A stretch of DNA of 5,663 bases from Acetofilamentum sp. GTDB lineage: Bacteria; Bacteroidota; Bacteroidia; Bacteroidales; JAFGUD01. Location: positions 1 to 5,663 of the forward strand of contig DYKL01000236.1 of NCBI GenBank assembly GCA_020722645.1. The letters run 5' to 3'. The translations under genes and the position numbers were made by a program. Under the pieces are notes generated by a model. It saw only the letters and a program-made list of their open reading frames with translations. It was not told the DNA's origin and did no database searches. Positions 5,629-5,663 of this stretch are shown here, in pieces (position 1 is the stretch's first letter; each line of letters starts with the position of its first letter).

Positions 5629-5657
5629 AAACAATTTTAACCTTAAAATATTATGTT

Positions 5658-5663
5658 ATGAAA
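5658..5663 (+). CDS. Probable start of a rightward gene, truncated by the window edge
   Basis: Only ATG AAA (Met-Lys) is inside the window. The preceding ATG at 5653 is excluded because it reaches a stop after one codon. Support comes from context: a TAnnTTTG element about 30 nt upstream and an AT-rich leader without Shine-Dalgarno, as at the other starts here. The product cannot be identified from two codons. In Bacteroidota the glmU-like gene is, as I recall, often next to the type B ribosomal protein L31 gene, whose product begins Met-Lys; this is a guess only. Confidence 0.4.

Larger units (their letters stand above)
5328..5657. other. 330-bp divergent intergenic region
   Basis: This very AT-rich stretch has no convincing ORF, RNA gene or terminator. 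It holds a leftward promoter-like element at 5398-5405, a rightward one at 5621-5628, a 13-T run at 5597-5609 and two small palindromes at 5372-5385 and 5473-5482. The middle (about 5440-5590) shows nothing else recognisable. The arrangement suits two divergent genes, each with its own promoter. Confidence 0.6.

Noticed and set aside
5653..5661. Alternative start codon for the rightward gene
   Set aside because: This ATG is followed by TTA and then TGA, so it encodes only two residues.

Overview
The window looks like chromosomal DNA from a member of the Bacteroidota. The evidence is its AT-richness, start codons without Shine-Dalgarno sequences, several upstream matches to the Bacteroidota promoter element TAnnTTTG, an alternative GlmU-type protein of the kind typical of that phylum, and a secreted endonuclease/exonuclease/phosphatase-fold protein with the YNVENLFD motif common there. 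The genus cannot be read from the window.

Layout, left to right. Positions 1-239 hold no gene. They are packed with adjacent hairpin-forming inverted repeats that share a recurring core in both orientations, which looks like a REP/MITE-like interspersed repeat cluster continuing off the left edge. Three complete genes follow, all read leftward. 240-1328 encodes a lipoprotein of the EEP (DNase I-like) superfamily. 1377-3944 encodes the FtsK/SpoIIIE DNA translocase. 4137-5327 encodes a GlmU-like sugar nucleotidyltransferase/acyltransferase. Positions 5328-5657 are a divergent intergenic region with a promoter-like element facing each way. A rightward gene probably begins at 5658, but only two codons are inside the window.

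The three genes do not look like a tight operon. Each has its own promoter-like match, and the gaps are 48 bp (EEP/ftsK) and 192 bp (ftsK/glmU-like). Both FtsK (chromosome segregation at the septum) and the GlmU-like protein (probably UDP-GlcNAc supply for the envelope) are housekeeping, growth-linked functions. The EEP lipoprotein acts outside the cytoplasm and has no obvious functional tie to either.

No defence system, mobile gene, CRISPR array, tRNA or rRNA was recognised. The part least explained by ordinary annotation is the hairpin cluster at 1-235.
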